Source of the DNA: Perognathus longimembris pacificus
Taxonomy: Eukaryota > Chordata > Mammalia > Rodentia > Heteromyidae
Length of the DNA stretch: 64,000 bases
Reading direction: 5' to 3'
Assembly: GCF_023159225.1 (NCBI RefSeq)
Contig: NC_063167.1
Location: 74,415,298-74,479,297, forward strand
Shown piece after piece: positions 22,845-33,802 of the stretch. Under the pieces are notes generated by a model. That model was not told the DNA's origin and searched no databases. It was given only the letters and a program-made list of their open reading frames with translations. The position numbers were made by a program, and so were the translations under genes. Every line of letters starts with the position of its first letter. Within the stretch, counting starts at the first letter, position 1.

Positions 22845-23240
22845 ATAACATACTCTCACACTATCCAAATAATCTTCAAAAGCTCTGAAAGCTACCAAGA
22901 GCATGGGAAGGTCACTCGACAAAAAGTCAACACAACAAAAAGCAGCCATTGTTCTATACATTGGCAATAAGCAATTGAAAATGGAAACTCAAAAACAGTG
23001 CCAATTACAGCAACCATCTGGGGGAAAAAATAAGTGAAGACACTTACATACTGAAAACTATAAAGTGAGAAAGAGCTCAAAGAAAGTCATGATCATGGAT
23101 CAACAGAGTTAAGATGTAAATTTTCCCTAAAGAAATCAAGATTTGACAAAACATCAACCAAAGTCCAAGAAAAGATAGTATGATTATAGAAAAGTGACTC
23201 CAAAATTTACAAGGAAAAGCAAATAATCTATAACAGTCAA
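22845..23240 (+). mobile_element. degenerate LINE-1 ORF2 fragment
   Basis: The order of words (CAGCCATTGTTCTATACATTGG, AACAGTGCCAATTACAGC, ATCAAGATTTGAC, ACTCCAAAATTTACA) follows the L1 ORF2 region after the RT domain. Stops are frequent. Confidence 0.6.
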
Positions 23241-24603
23241 TCTTACCTAAGTATTAGCTTGTACTACCAAGCTATTGCTAAATTGAGACATTGGTAAAAG
23301 ATAAAGGAATAGATATGGAGATAGTTCAGAAATATATTTGCATAAATATGGCTTATTACTTTTAAAAAAATAAGCAAAGACACTTTAATAGACTTTCTTT
23401 TAGAATATTCTTTAGGAATGTTCATTTAGAATGTTCTGAACATTTTTCTAAAACAAATGGAACTAAAACAATGAGTATTTTGCAATGAGTATTCATATAG
23501 CATTATGGTTATAAACACATGCAAATGTTAGCCCAAAATGAATGGCAATAAACACATGCAAATGCTAGCCGAAAATGAATCAGAAGCCTAAATTCAAAAT
23601 AGAAAAAAAAATAGGAAATGTAGAAGAAAACACAGAAAAACCTCCTTGAAGGCAAAGAGTGAAGGACAGAGTAACCAAAAAATTCCGTGTTTGCAGAAAT
23701 AAACATCAAAAAGACTAAAAAACAAACAAACAAACAAAAACTTGTCCTTCAGGTAAGACTTTTTCTTTAGCTCTTGTTTTTTTTTTAATACTTTTCCGCA
23801 GAGAACAAAATACAAAACAGAGGAGCCCAATCTTAAAGAACATTAAAGGCATAGGAAAGGGCATGCAGAATTATTTCATGGACAAAAGATTGAGGCACTT
23901 TTGGTGGTATTGTTTTTTGCTAGAGGATGATTTAAACTACAGGAGCCTGAGGGAATGAGCAGAAAGTCTGGGATGAAGGCTGCAGCGATGAGAAAGACTT
24001 GGGCTAGGAAAGAGGATGTGGCTCTACTGTGGGCGCCAGAGGCAGTTTCAAGGCTTGCCATCTGCTTCCTGGGACTGCGGCTACATCCACGATTGTTCCT
24101 AAGCTGTGTTCAAAAGGACGAGTGTCACCAGATGAGGTTTGAGCTGAGTAAAAACATCGCTTCTGCCAACATGGAGTAAATGACCACAAGGTACAGCCTC
24201 CTCCGTCTAGACCCATGCATTTTACTGAAGAATCAAAAGCCTTGTCCCTGGCTCGCAAAGAATTTCATGTCCTATAGAGCAGAGAAAAAAATCCCTCTGA
24301 TGAAATAAGATTTTTAAAATACAGATACAAGTCTGTAGTGAACCTCTTCTTAGTGCTAGATACCTAAACAGAAATAGGAGAAAACAACAGTAAAATAGGG
24401 TGATTGTGACCACAGCATAGAAAGAATTAGGGGGAAAACAATAGGTCAGTAGTTTTTAGAAGAAGATGAGTTTTATACATTTATCTCCAAAAGGGAAGGT
24501 GTCATGGTTCCATAGAAAAGAATAAAAGGGAGATATAACAGATTAAATAAATATATATAAATATACACACATATATATAATACACACACGTGGGGGGGGG
24601 GTG
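23241..24603. other. unassigned intergenic sequence
   Basis: AT-rich. Contains a 37-bp imperfect tandem duplication at 23511-23580 and an AT/CA simple region with a G run at 24543-24601. A 24 kb open frame of 74 codons was not recognised as a gene. Confidence 0.35.
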
Positions 24604-24847
24604 CTAGCTGGCACCAGTGGCTCACACCTGTCATCCTAGCTACTCAGGAGGCTGAGATCTGAGGACTGAGGTTCAAAGCCACCTCATTCAGGAAAGTCCG
24701 TGAAACTCTCATCTCCAATTAATCACAGAAAAATCCAGTAGTGGTACTGTAGCTCAAGTGATAGAATGCTAGCCTTGAGCAAGAGGAGCATAGGAACAGT
24801 ACCCAGGCCCAGAGGTCAAGACCCAGGACTGACAAAAAAAAAAAAAG
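24604..24847 (+). mobile_element. composite SINE
   Basis: CACCAGTGGCTCACACC to GTCAAGACCCAGGACTGAC, A tail of 13. Confidence 0.9.
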
Positions 24848-25533
24848 GTCACTGGGTGGAGTTTCAAGGCAGAAAGAAGAGTGGGTGAGTGGAGCACTGC
24901 TGAGGCATTTGCTAAGCAGTACCTGCTAAAACAGCGTAGTTGAGGTAGAGCTTCGTAAGTATGAGTAGTTTTCAAGGAACAAAGCTTTAATTGGTTATAT
25001 TAATTGATTTGATTGATTAGACTGATTAACTGAAAAGAGGTCAAGCCTCTTTTCAATGTGGGGTTGAGAAGAAGAAGTTAGAACTGTCAAGGATGCCAAA
25101 GAGTCTGAGATTTTACTTTGCTCATGAGCTGACATCTTAGCTTACAAACATCATTAGATCCTGCATCTGAGACCCAGGTCCTAATTTTTCATGGCACTGC
25201 GGCCACAGGTGTGTTGTTTGGGCATCAGTTACGTTTACCCTTCAAGTGTTGTGAGGTGATGGCCAAGGACCCAGGAAGATGCTGCAGGATCTGGAGGCCT
25301 GCATCACAGCAGAGGAGCACTGAGCTTACAAAGCGTGACTCTTCCATCATGGACAGTCAGCACATCTGCCCTTTGATCCAGAGGAACACATGATGTCATT
25401 ACGCGGGACAGTCAACACCCCCATAGCCTTCGAAATGTCATCCAAGACAGAATGTTGCAAAGATATTCAAAATTGCAAGGATCCTATGAAGATGTGCCTC
25501 TCATCAAGCTGAGGACAGAAAGGCCTACAGAAT
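24848..25533. other. unassigned intergenic sequence
   Basis: No family recognised. 25200-25500 is moderately GC-rich and might be an old retrocopy, but no parent is evident. Confidence 0.3.
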
Positions 25534-25780
25534 GTTCACATGGTGGTTCATGCCTGTAATCCTAGCTACTCAAGAGGCTGAGATCTGAGGATCGTGGTTC
25601 AAAGCCTGCCCAGGTGGGAAACTTCATGAGACTCTTATCTCCAATTAACCACCAAAAAGTCCAAAGTGGAGATATGGCTTAAGTGGTAGAGCCACTAGCC
25701 TCGACCAAAAAAAGCTAAGGGTCAGTACACAGGCCTTGAGTTTAAGCCTCTGTACTGGTACACTGAAAAAGGAAAAAGAG
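25534..25780 (+). mobile_element. composite SINE
   Basis: GTGGTTCATGCCTGTAATCC to TTAAGCCTCTGTACTGG, A-rich tail. Confidence 0.88.
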
Positions 25781-25927
25781 TTGAAAAATGTAACTATATT
25801 TAATGAGAGGAAAACAGTTGTTTTGCATAAGAATCAGCAAAAATGTATGATGCCCCAAAGGTCCACACATTTGGCAAAAGGGCTAAGAAGAAAGAAGCAG
25901 GTGAGGAAAGGTCAGCCAGAACATCTC

Positions 25928-26390
25928 TATATTAGTTATCCATGGTGGCATCATAAAATTACCCCCAAACTCCATGTATTTCAGTGAACATTCATTCTAT
26001 CACAAGGTCTCATGGGTCAGGAATCTGGAAGTGGCTTACCTGGGCAGAGCTGGGGCTTGAGGTCTTTCCTGAGGCTGCAGTCTAGCTATTGGCTGGAGTC
26101 CAGTTGTTCAGGCTCAGGGGTTGGGGGTGGGAGATCACTTTCAAGCTGATCTTGCATTCTCACACCTGCCAAGTTCATTGTAGGTGCTGTCAAAAGGTCT
26201 CACCTTCTAACTGCAGAGACCTCGGCCTGAGGCCTCACAGGAGTCCTTACAACATGCAGCTGGCTTTCCAACTAGGAAAGATCAAGGAAGAAGCCATGCA
26301 CAATGCCTTTTGGGGTCTAGTTTCAGAAGCTCCTGCCATATTCTGTTAATCAGAGGCAAGTCGGTAAGCTCAGGTCACACTGGAGAGACA
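25928..26390. repeat. ancient interspersed repeat, family not assigned
   Basis: TATTAGTTATCCATGG, TCATGGGTCAGGAATCTGG and CAACATGCAGCTGGC resemble a widespread old mammalian repeat with diverged ends. Confidence 0.4.
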
Positions 26391-27857
26391 AATTAAGTGC
26401 CATGTAAATGAAGAATGGAATATGAGAGGCTTTCTGGATATATTTCTAAAGCACCATAGACTCCAGTTGGAGCATCTGGCAGTATCACAGGATATGCCAT
26501 CTATGAACACCACATGATGCCATGTTAGTAAGACTGTAGTTAAAAGAAGAGAATGGCCCTAAAGGAGGATAGAGCGAGGTAAGATAAAAAAACACTCGAG
26601 ATGTAAATTTCCTATATTTGGGTGGTTTGTATTTCTTTTTTGCATTATTTATCACCTCTGTATCACTATTACCAGTACCTAGGCTCTTCTGCTACATAGA
26701 TAAGTCCGGATTGGGGTGGGGGTGTATTATTTTTATAAGACTGTAATTCAAGTTGATGTTCCCATAGCAATTTTATTTTCCGAAAAGCAAGCAGTGTTCC
26801 TGTCCAGACGGAGGGAAAAATTGATCCAGATGCGGAGGACAAACTGTTGCATGCTAACAGAGATCTATTATACTGTGGTTACAATCAGTTCCTTTCAGGG
26901 TCCCAGGGTTCCTGCAGTCGAGTTGGAGTCAAAACTCACTATGCCATGGGAGAACTCAATTTTCTCCATGGACTTACCCCTTCCGACTTTAAGGTTTAGT
27001 GTGAAACAGCACCTCAGTGTCTTTGTGCAGATTGCTCGGGCAGTGTATAAAATGAGTAGAAATCAAAGTGAAGGATCCCAAATGAGATGCTTTCACAGTT
27101 TGCCAGTTATTTAATAATGAAGGCCTCAACGCAGGGAGGCATGGACAAAACTCAAAGGTATCGGGTCTGGGAAACCTTGAAGTCAATGGAAAAGAGCAAG
27201 GAAGCTGGATTGCTCAGCATTTTTCTCAGCCTTAGCACTGAAATTATGGAGTCTCAGGAACTCCTGTCCCCATCCCCAACCCAGGAATAATAGGAATAAC
27301 AAAAATGGCTATAGAGAATGCAAAAGAGAAATTTCCCAGGTGGAAAATACATTCTGTGGTGGGAATGCTTAATGTAAAGTAACTACAGAAGATAGCAGCA
27401 GAAATGAGGTGGAAATGTCTTTTTAGAGCCCAGAAGAAAGGCAAGGGAGGGAGAGAAGAAGGGCCCATCATTATTTGAGACATGATGCTGTTAAAGAGGA
27501 AAGCTATACAAATTCCAGAGGACAAAAGAGGCTGAGACTAGAACCCAGCCTAAAAAGTTTAGACATGGACAGGTATGTTTGGGGAAGAGACCTGACCAAG
27601 AGAGGGAGAGAAAGCATTTGGAAAAGTGGGAGAAATGATCACCAGTGATTACTGAAAAAGCCAAAGAAAGAGGAAAAAATTTCAAAGGCCACAGGAAGGA
27701 TAAAAATAGCAAATGGGGAAGAGTCTACATCAGTTTCCATGCTGGGGGCAGTGGGAATGGAGGAGTAAGCACTATGCTTTTAAGGACAGCAAGGGCTCAT
27801 CCCCAAGTAGGAGAGGCATGACCTGACTCCAGGTAACAGAAAGAAAATCGTCCAATA
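26391..27857. other. unassigned intergenic sequence, repeat-free
   Basis: About 1.4 kb without SINE or L1. 26700-27110 looks single-copy and contains a 132-codon open frame with no recognisable domain; not called as a gene. Confidence 0.35.
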
Positions 27858-28087
27858 GGCCAGGTACTGGTGGCTACTCAGGAGCCTGAGCTATGAGAAT
27901 TGAGGTTCAAAGCCAGACCAGGCAGGAAACTCCATGAGACTCTTATCTCCAACTAACCACCAGAAAACCAGAAGTGGTGCTGTGGTGAAGTGGTAGAGCA
28001 CTAGCCTTGAGCTGAAGAGCTCAGAGGCAGTGCCCAGGCCCCAAGTTCAGCCCCAAAACTGACAAAAGAAAAAAGAAAAGAAAAAGT
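27858..28087 (+). mobile_element. composite SINE, shortened start
   Basis: GGTACTGGTGGCTACTCAGG lacks the usual TGCCTGTAATCC segment; the rest is standard, with an AAAAG tail. Confidence 0.85.
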
Positions 28088-28316
28088 ATATAATAATGTC
28101 AACAGATACCTGGCTTCTCTGACCTTCTGGGAGCCAAAAGCTGAAAGACCATGAATCCTCACTGCCAACCTGCTCTCAAGTCTTGGGCACTGAGTGTTAA
28201 ACATTTGGGGGAGGAAAAAAAATGTACCACACAATGCACCTTTATTTCATCTAATTCTTCTTGCAGGCCAGTGAGGAACTTTTGTAAATAGATCTCATTT
28301 TGCTCATCTTCAACTT

Positions 28317-28355
<39 letters not shown>

Positions 28356-30276
28356 CAGTAATGTCAAAACCAGTTTCTTCAGTGTGCTCTATTCCAGTAA
28401 TATCCTCCCAGGCTTTGAAATTGTTCCATGTCTTGGGATCCTGCATCTCCAGTGCCTGCTATAGTCCCTGAGAGGCAAATGATTTTGTCCCCTAATTTAT
28501 TAAGATGCTTTCAAATTGTGTTATAATTTTCTGAAGAATATAGGGCCTATCAACTTCATGCTAGAGACCAAGTTAAGGAATTCAACACTTCATTTCACCT
28601 GAAAGCTCACTTCCTCAGGTATCCAAATCTCCATAGCTCTGCAGCATACTTCCTGAAATCTTTGCAGTTGACTAGTGTCCTTATGTTGGCAAATTTTGAC
28701 TACCAATTAAATGATCATTTCTAGGTTTTAGAAAGCAGGCATTTCTCTGTTCATTCCCTAGAGCATGCAGCTGATTTTCAGGACCACATACCTTTATTAG
28801 TAAGTATGTGATGATTGAACCCACTACTTAGAAACAAAGCAATGAGCAGTGTGTGTTTTCTCCCACTCATGGCGATCTCCATGGCTTTGCCTGGCTAGCT
28901 GACCACCATCCACCATGTTATTACTCTGAGTGCCACTTGCCAGTCCATCTCATATCCTCAGAATAAGTTTACACACAGGGCAAAAGGGGAGAGCACAGAG
29001 ACAAATAACAGAATATAGTATATGGTATGCTTCTGGAATCAAATGAATAAAATGAATTCATATCCTTCACACAAAGATTCCTCTAAATATTATTTATATA
29101 AGCTTCATATATACACTTCTCTGGGCTATTCATAGTTAACAATAACACCATATTCCCAACTCAGTCAAGACTAAAACTCTCAGAGACAGTATATCTAAAA
29201 GGCAACTAATGAAACAGACTCCATTTTTTTCCTCCCTCTGCATTACTCAAATTGAAAAAAAAAAAAAAAAGAAGTGTTATCAATTCTTCTGCAAGATATA
29301 CAGGTCCAGGCTTGTATGACTGATTTCTGCTAACTGGCCACAGACTAGTATTTTCACACCTTTTTTTGTACTAAATGGTTCAAACTGACCGCCAGAAGCT
29401 CTCATGGCCATCCTCATTTAAAAACTGTAATAATGCGTGCAGCAATAGGAACCATTTTTTTAATATTGTTCTACATTTTTTGTGCATTTTGGTAAAATCT
29501 TCCCAGATGTCATATAATTGCCCTTTTGTATAATGCTGCATGTATAAATGGCTGTTAAGATTGCTGGAAAAAAATTTTTCCATTTGTCATATGTCATCTG
29601 TACATTTCTCATCTGGACAACTCTTTGGATAATTAACTGGATTTTTAGTAAGTGCTTGAGAACACGCCTCTAACTGGGGAAGAAGCAATCTGTTTCCAAC
29701 CAACGAGGGAGGGCTGGGGAGGGAGTAAAACACCAAGCTTTGCTAATAAATAGTTCTCAGAAATATCAGCTCCCAATTTACTACTTGTACACAATGGGCC
29801 AGTTGGAACTTGTATGGTGATCCAATTTGCCACAGCTCTTGTTTTGAGTCTTTGCCGAGCTGCCGTGTGATCACAGTGGGTGCCACTCCTGCCCGTCCCT
29901 GGAGTCAATCAGTAGGCTTTTGTTTCCTGCTGGTCAAAAATATCAGGTGGCTTTGAGAGTCTAATTATCAATGAAAAATTAAATTCAATACAGAAATGTA
30001 GCCACAAACACCCCTCTCCTCACCTTGCCTGAGCCCTTTGCCACCCCAGGCCTGCGATGGAGTAGCACGTATTCTTTAGGATTCCAAAGAGACAGCAAAA
30101 AAAGATACAGACTAGGAGGAAGGAAACAGACCAACGATTTGTACTTACATACCGCCCTTTTGATGGAGAACCTAGCTGTAATTACTAGGAATGTTCTGGA
30201 TATTCACAAGCCACAGGGCGTTTCCTTGAAGAATTGTTAAGACAAGCTTCTCTCATCTACCTTTTGCAGTATGTAT
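28088..30276. other. repeat-poor block with possible regulatory DNA
   Basis: 2.2 kb without SINE or L1. Holds a TG repeat (28321-28352), an A run (29257-29272) and AT-rich unique sequence at 29380-29960 with CTGTAATAATGC, GCTAATAAATAG and CTAATTATCAATG. A reverse open frame at 28159-28446 spans the TG repeat and has no clear homologue. Confidence 0.4.
28321..28352. repeat. (TG)n microsatellite
   Basis: About 32 bp of pure TG; encodes the His-Thr run of a spurious reverse frame. Confidence 0.95.
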
Positions 30277-30508
30277 GGACACCAGTAGCTCACACCTGTA
30301 ATTCTAGCTGCTTGGGAGACTGAGATCTGAGGATTATGGTTCAAAGACAGCCAGGGCAGAAAAAATTCATGAGATTCTTATCTCCAATTAATCACCAAAA
30401 AGTTGGAAGTGGAGCTGTGGTTCAAGTGGTAGAGCACTAGTCTAGAACAAAAGAAATACAAGGACATCACCCAGACCCTGAGTTCAAGCCCCAGGACCAG
30501 GGGGAAAA
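30277..30508 (+). mobile_element. composite SINE
   Basis: CAGTAGCTCACACCTGTAATTC to AGTTCAAGCCCCAGGACC, followed by GGGGG and A. Confidence 0.88.
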
Positions 30509-30597
30509 AATCTCAACAACCACATTATAGATCAACCAGTCCAAAGGCAGTCTTGGACTTCAATAGAAAAATATAACAGAAAAAAAAACAAGGGCAG

Positions 30598-30680
30598 GTG
30601 GGGAGGATAGTACAATGGCAAAATGCTTCCTTAGTGCATGTGAGGTTCTGGGTCTATATTCAGCATCACGAGAAAAAAAT
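30598..30680 (+). mobile_element. ID-like monomer SINE
   Basis: GTGGGGAGGATAGTACAATGGC and GTCTATATTCAGCATCAC, diverged, short A tail. Confidence 0.6.
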
Positions 30681-30740
30681 ATCCTCATGACTAGAGAAAA
30701 GTACAAGTAACTTAGCAATATCTGCATGTCTGAATTTACA

Positions 30741-30742
<2 letters not shown>

Positions 30743-30792
<50 letters not shown>
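30743..30792. repeat. (TG)n microsatellite at a reverse SINE tail
   Basis: 50 bp of TG ending where the reverse SINE begins. Confidence 0.97.
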
Positions 30793-30793
<1 letters not shown>

Positions 30794-31020
30794 CAGTCTT
30801 GGGGCTTAAATTTAGTGCCTGGGTGCTGTCCCTGAGCTTTTTCACCCAAGGCTAGCACTCTGCCACTTACGCCATGGCTCCACTTCTGGCTTTCTGGCGG
30901 TTAACTGGAGATAAGAATTGCATGGACTTTTCTCTCTAGGCTGGCTTTGAACCACAGTTCTCAGATCTCAGCCTCCTGAGCAGTGAGGATTACAGACATG
31001 AGACACCATTGCCTGGCTGA
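30793..31020 (-). mobile_element. composite SINE, reverse
   Basis: CCAGTCTTGGGGCTTAAATTTAG to CACCATTGCCTGGCTG, reverse landmark order intact. Confidence 0.9.
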
Positions 31021-31052
31021 ATTTGCATTTTTTAAATCATTAATAAAACATT

Positions 31053-31157
31053 GAGCTCTACCACTCGAGCCACAGCTTTTCCACTTCCAGCTTTTTGGTG
31101 ATTAATTGGAAATAAGAGTCTCACAGGCTTTCCTGTCCTTAGAACTACGATCCTTAA
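31053..31157 (-). mobile_element. composite SINE middle fragment, reverse
   Basis: CTCTACCACTCGAGCCACAGC to GAACTACGATCC; truncated at both ends. Confidence 0.75.
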
Positions 31158-31271
31158 ATGGCAATTAAAGAACCTACAGGTTCTCCAATGCTGTTTTATT
31201 TTAAATTTGAAAATAGCTATACATGCATATACACATGCACACCAAATAGTACACACTAAAAGCTTGGCAAC

Positions 31272-31362
31272 AGGCTGAGGGCCTGGCTCAAGTGGTAGAG
31301 CACCTGCCCACCAAATGCAAGGCCTTGAGTTCAAACCTCAGTACTGCCCAAAAAAGGGGAAG
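31272..31362 (+). mobile_element. ID-like monomer SINE
   Basis: GGCCTGGCTCAAGTGGTAGAGC and GAGTTCAAACCTCAGTACTG boxes. Confidence 0.8.
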
Positions 31363-31391
31363 GAGTAGTCAACATTAAAAATACCATTTCA

Positions 31392-31592
31392 GGGCTGGGA
31401 ATATAGCTTAGCGATAGCGTGTTTACCTAGCATGTGTGAAGCCCTGGGTTCAATTCCTTAGCACCATATAACAGAAAAAGCTGTAAGTGGGACGCTGTAG
31501 CTCAAGCGGCAGAGTGCTAGCCTTGTGCAAAAGGAAGCCAGGAACCATGCTCAGGCCCTGAGTTCAAGCCCCAGGACTGGCAAAAAAAAAAA
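31392..31592 (+). mobile_element. older IDL-Geo-type dimeric SINE
   Basis: Left GGGCTGGGAATATAGCTTAGC, right GTAGCTCAAGCGGCAGAGTGC; more diverged than the copies at 8.7, 12.3 and 16.3 kb. Confidence 0.88.
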
Positions 31593-33197
31593 TTATTTTC
31601 AACTAAAATAGTAGAGGCAAATATTTTATGCAAATATATGTTGGGTTTTCTGGTCTTCTTGACGCTAACCTACCCAGAACCTTCTAAAAAGACAAGCAGG
31701 ACATGTTATTTAAAGTTGCATCATGCATTTTATAATATAAATTATTAAAGGACTTAATGGACAATGCGTTAGAAATAAAATGGGCAAATTATGGAATAAT
31801 TTAATGTTGCAAAGAAACAGAGTAACTTGCAGGACATTAAGCACTCTATTTTGACATGGAATGCCTGAAGCTAAAGCAATTAGAGCTGTAAAATATTGCT
31901 GGCTGACATGATGTGTATGTAAATTTGTCATTCATTGGCAAAGGTTTGTACCAATCACTAGGAATATTTGCAGTGGAACAATCCATGTAGCACAAAATGC
32001 TTTTAGTGAACTCCTACAAAAGACTGGTTATGTATCATGCAGGCATTTGATCGTTATCCATAGTCAATTTTTGGTTTAATAAAAGAGTCCTCTATGGAAA
32101 TAACCTTAAGACTGAGGATTAGTTCTTGGCATATAATTAATATGTGTTCATCTGTAGAGTGAACGCACTATACAAATGGAAAAGAAAGTACATGTTAGAA
32201 ATTGACATTGTGTTTAATTCAGTTGTGTTTTTCCCTAAGGCTCTGAAAGAATGCCTACTCTTCAGTACTGTACCTCTACTCTAGAAATAGAGTCTAACGA
32301 GGCCATCTTGAATTCCAGCCAGTGACCTGATTTACCTCAGCTTAGAAACAGTGGTATTGTCCCACAGAAGGTGGGAGGGGTAATGCGCAGTAATCCCCCA
32401 TCCGATGTCCTGTTGCTATGGAGGAGGAGGAGTGCCTGCTGTGATTGAAAGTCACAAAATATTTGGGTTGTTGAGAAAATGTAGGCCCGTCCTCCATTGC
32501 CAATGCCTAAAGAGGCTCTGCCAGGACTCCGGAGTTATTTGGCACTGCACCAAAATGCTGGACCCAGCTCTAGCAGAAGCTAGGAGAAAGCAAGACACAT
32601 TTTTGCATTCATCCATCAAATCTCTTCAATTATCCTTTCAGATTAGATGAACCAACAATAAACTAGGAGCCAAGAGAGCATTTTAATAAATAGCAAGCAT
32701 GACTTCATAAGAGCCAGAATAATCAAAATAGTTGTGGAATGCTAATTTGTATATTTTTAAGACATTCTCTCTCTCCTCTCTCTCTTTTTTGCTCTCTCTC
32801 ATTTTGTATTATTTTGAGGGGGGGAGAGGGGTTACTGGCTTATAAGATTTTAGAGCTTCAAAGCTCCAATTTCCAGTTCCCTTCTAAATGTTCTTCTTGG
32901 CTGCTTTTAAAAAAAATTAAGCTCTAGTGCTTTTGGAGAAAGATACCACTAATCACAAGCTCCATTTGGTAAATAATAAGCTTTATAGGAGATTCCTGAC
33001 CTACCAAATATTTTATATTATACACAAACATTGGGATTAATACCACAAACCATTCACCCTTCAACACTATGTCTAAACTAAATGACTTATACATTCTAAA
33101 TGTATATACAGGTACTAATAATGAAAACTTCCCTAGTCTGGAGTTTAATAGTATTGATAGCTTCTTGCATAACCTGGGAAAAAAGACTATTAGAAGG
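31593..33197. other. repeat-poor block, candidate distal enhancer and unassigned sequence
   Basis: 31690-32260 is AT-rich, repeat-free and full of words such as ATAAATTATTAAAGG, ATAATTTAATGTTGC, GCTAAAGCAATTAG and TGGCTGACATG, typical in appearance of deeply conserved noncoding DNA. 32270-32660 is more GC-rich with no recognisable gene. Confidence 0.4.
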
Positions 33198-33285
33198 CTG
33201 AGATTGAGTTCAAATGGTAGAGTCCTTACTTATTAGAAAACTGAAGGCCCTAAGTTCAAACCACAGTACTAGCAAAAATAAGTTT
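33198..33285 (+). mobile_element. ID-like monomer SINE, diverged
   Basis: GAGTTCAAATGGTAGAGTCC and CCCTAAGTTCAAACCACAG. Confidence 0.7.
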
Positions 33286-33553
33286 AAAAATGAGTATCAG
33301 CTTGTAGGTACTCAAGAAACATTTATTGAGCATCTTTGGTAGGCATTGTAGGGATTTTTCATTCATATTATGCATATTATATGTTCTCAAAGACTTGTAG
33401 CCTAGACAAATAATATAATATCACTTATAGGAAAACAGAAAAATGCACTAACTAGTGATATAGTGTCTAAAAGATGACAATAATATGAATAAACAGTAGA
33501 GAAGAAAAATATTAAATAGTGAAAATTCAACTACTTTTAATGTTTAAAAATTA
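33286..33553. other. unassigned AT-rich sequence
   Basis: Nothing recognised. Confidence 0.4.
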
Positions 33554-33802
33554 AACCAGGCACGAGTAGCTTACACTTATAACACTGGGTACTCAGAAGG
33601 CTGAGATCTGAGGATTGCAGTTTGAAACCAGCCTGGGCAGAAAAGTCTGTGAGACTCCTATCTCTTATTACCCTGCTCCAGGAAAAAAAAAAAAAAAAAG
33701 CCAGAAATTGAGCCCTGGCTCAAGTGGTAGAGTCCTAACCTTGACCAAAAGAAGGTGAAGGACAACACCCAGGCCCTGAGTTCAAGCCACAGGACCAGTA
33801 AT
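33554..33802 (+). mobile_element. composite SINE
   Basis: CACGAGTAGCTTACACTTATAAC to AGTTCAAGCCACAGGACC; the central A run is expanded to 17. Confidence 0.88.

Noticed and set aside
26716..27114. 132-codon open frame in a repeat-free area
   Set aside because: No domain, splice context or family resemblance; the length is within chance expectation.
28159..28446. Reverse 95-codon frame with a His-Thr repeat
   Set aside because: The repeat is a translated TG microsatellite. The flanking residues resemble nothing I can name; a decayed retrocopy remains possible.
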